6,863 nt of DNA from an uncultured Flavobacteriales bacterium (GTDB lineage Bacteria > Bacteroidota > Bacteroidia > Flavobacteriales_E > Vicingaceae). Below, in pieces: positions 6,438 through 6,863 of this stretch. How positions within the stretch are numbered: position 1 is the stretch's first letter; each line of letters begins with the position of its first letter. The stretch is from positions 1-6,863 of the forward strand of contig CAJXRL010000147.1 of NCBI GenBank assembly GCA_913059105.1. The letters run 5' to 3'. A model generated the notes under the pieces. The model did no database searches, had not been told where the DNA came from, and saw only the letters and a list, made by a program, of their open reading frames with translations. The position numbers and the translations under genes were made by a program.

Positions 6438-6815
6438 TTATTCAAAGTCTCTCAATGAATCGGTTAGTTTCTTTCTAGCAAGAAAAATTCGGCTTTTCAC
6501 TGTCCCAATTGGCATGTCCAATTCTTCTGCAATTTCCTTGTATTTGTAACCGTCAAAGTGCATTTGAAATGGAATTCTGCACTCGTCATGTAGTGAGGCA
6601 ATTGTTTTAAGAATGTCTTTATAGTTGTATTCAGAATCCGGAGTAACCGGAGTGACTTTCTTCGTTGAGTTTACAAAATAGTCATCGTCAGTATTGTCCA
6701 TGATGGTTCTCTTCCGAACGTTTCTTCTGTAATTGTTAATGAAAGTATTCTTCATTATAGTGTACAACCAAGCTCTTAGGTTTGTTGCTTCTTTAAATTT
6801 GTCTTTGTACTTGAG
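6438..6815 (-). CDS. ECF-type RNA polymerase sigma factor (5'-truncated)
   Basis: The last 125 codons of a sigma-70 family ECF factor, which directs RNA polymerase to a specific set of promoters. The retained part of region 2 includes FKEATNLRAWLYTIMKNTFI then NNYRRNVRKR (-10 recognition and core binding). After a variable linker, region 4 runs DILKTIASLHDECRIPFQMH then FDGYKYKEIAEELDMPIGTV then KSRIFLARKKLTDSL, with the helix-turn-helix that contacts the -35 region. ECF factors are usually about 170-180 residues, so some 50 N-terminal residues lie beyond the contig end. The residues MYKRQ that an open frame places before LKYKDKF come from the adapter and are not real. No anti-sigma gene follows; instead the crtI and crtB remnants do, in the same direction. 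In Bacteroidota an ECF gene directly before crtI-crtB is a familiar arrangement, so control of carotenoid or light-stress genes is a reasonable inference. Confidence 0.92.
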   Translation of the reverse strand, partial: LKYKDKFKEATNLRAWLYTIMKNTFINNYRRNVRKRTIMDNTDDDYFVNSTKKVTPVTPDSEYNYKDILKTIASLHDECRIPFQMHFDGYKYKEIAEELDMPIGTVKSRIFLARKKLTDSLRDFE

Positions 6816-6863
6816 CTGTCTCTTATACACATCTGACGCTGCCGACGATCTACTCTGTGTAGA
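6816..6863 (-). other. Illumina Nextera i5-side adapter, reverse complement (library artefact)
   Basis: Bases 6816-6834 are the mosaic end in reverse (CTGTCTCTTATACACATCT), followed by the read-1 adapter and, at 6849-6856, TCTACTCT, the reverse complement of the same index AGAGTAGA, then GTGTAGA of the P5 oligonucleotide. It is inverted relative to the left end over 42 bases, so it mimics a terminal inverted repeat, but it is synthetic. Confidence 0.98.

Noticed and set aside
1..6863. Transposon with 42-base terminal inverted repeats
   Set aside because: The repeats are Nextera adapter including a sample index, and no transposase is encoded between them.

Overview
The window is a metagenome- or isolate-type contig whose first 42 and last 48 bases are Illumina Nextera adapter (i5 index AGAGTAGA, 19-base Tn5 mosaic end), so native DNA is about 43-6815. 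The native DNA is AT-rich, tightly packed and lacks Shine-Dalgarno sequences. It carries protein types typical of Bacteroidota: a DUF2867-type NAD(P)-binding protein, an SRPBCC protein of the MHxLxR type, a short photolyase-linked SDR and a Bacteroidota-style ECF sigma factor. I place it in Bacteroidota (Flavobacteriia or Cytophagia-like); nothing in the window fixes the genus.

Left part: a 5'-truncated gene for a double-cassette peptide-type ABC ATPase (43-1739, +) runs in from the contig edge. It converges, with a 14-base overlap, on a gene for a two-domain NAD(P)-binding/DUF2867 protein (1726-3171, -). That gene is divergent from an SRPBCC gene (3220-3681, +) across a 48-base spacer that holds a perfect 6-base-arm inverted repeat. 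The SRPBCC gene converges on a class I CPD photolyase gene (3678-4985, -), and the two stop codons share the palindrome TTAA. The photolyase is coupled (TAATG) to an upstream SDR gene (4985-5674, -) whose catalytic Tyr is replaced by Val.

Right part: the apparently gene-poor stretch 5675-6437 is not empty. Read on the minus strand, it contains a decayed phytoene synthase (crtB) and an internal fragment of phytoene desaturase (crtI), in the order sigma factor - crtI - crtB - SDR - photolyase. A 5'-truncated ECF sigma factor gene (6438-6815, -) lies at the contig end. All five are on the same strand.

Interpretation: this looks like an ancestral light/photoprotection locus (a sigma factor controlling carotenoid synthesis and DNA photorepair, with the SRPBCC and NAD(P)-binding proteins as usual companions). 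The carotenoid half has been destroyed by deletions, stops and a frameshift, while the photorepair half and the sigma factor remain open. This erosion is the most informative observation in the window. I see no CRISPR array, RNA gene, insertion sequence or clearly new defence system.
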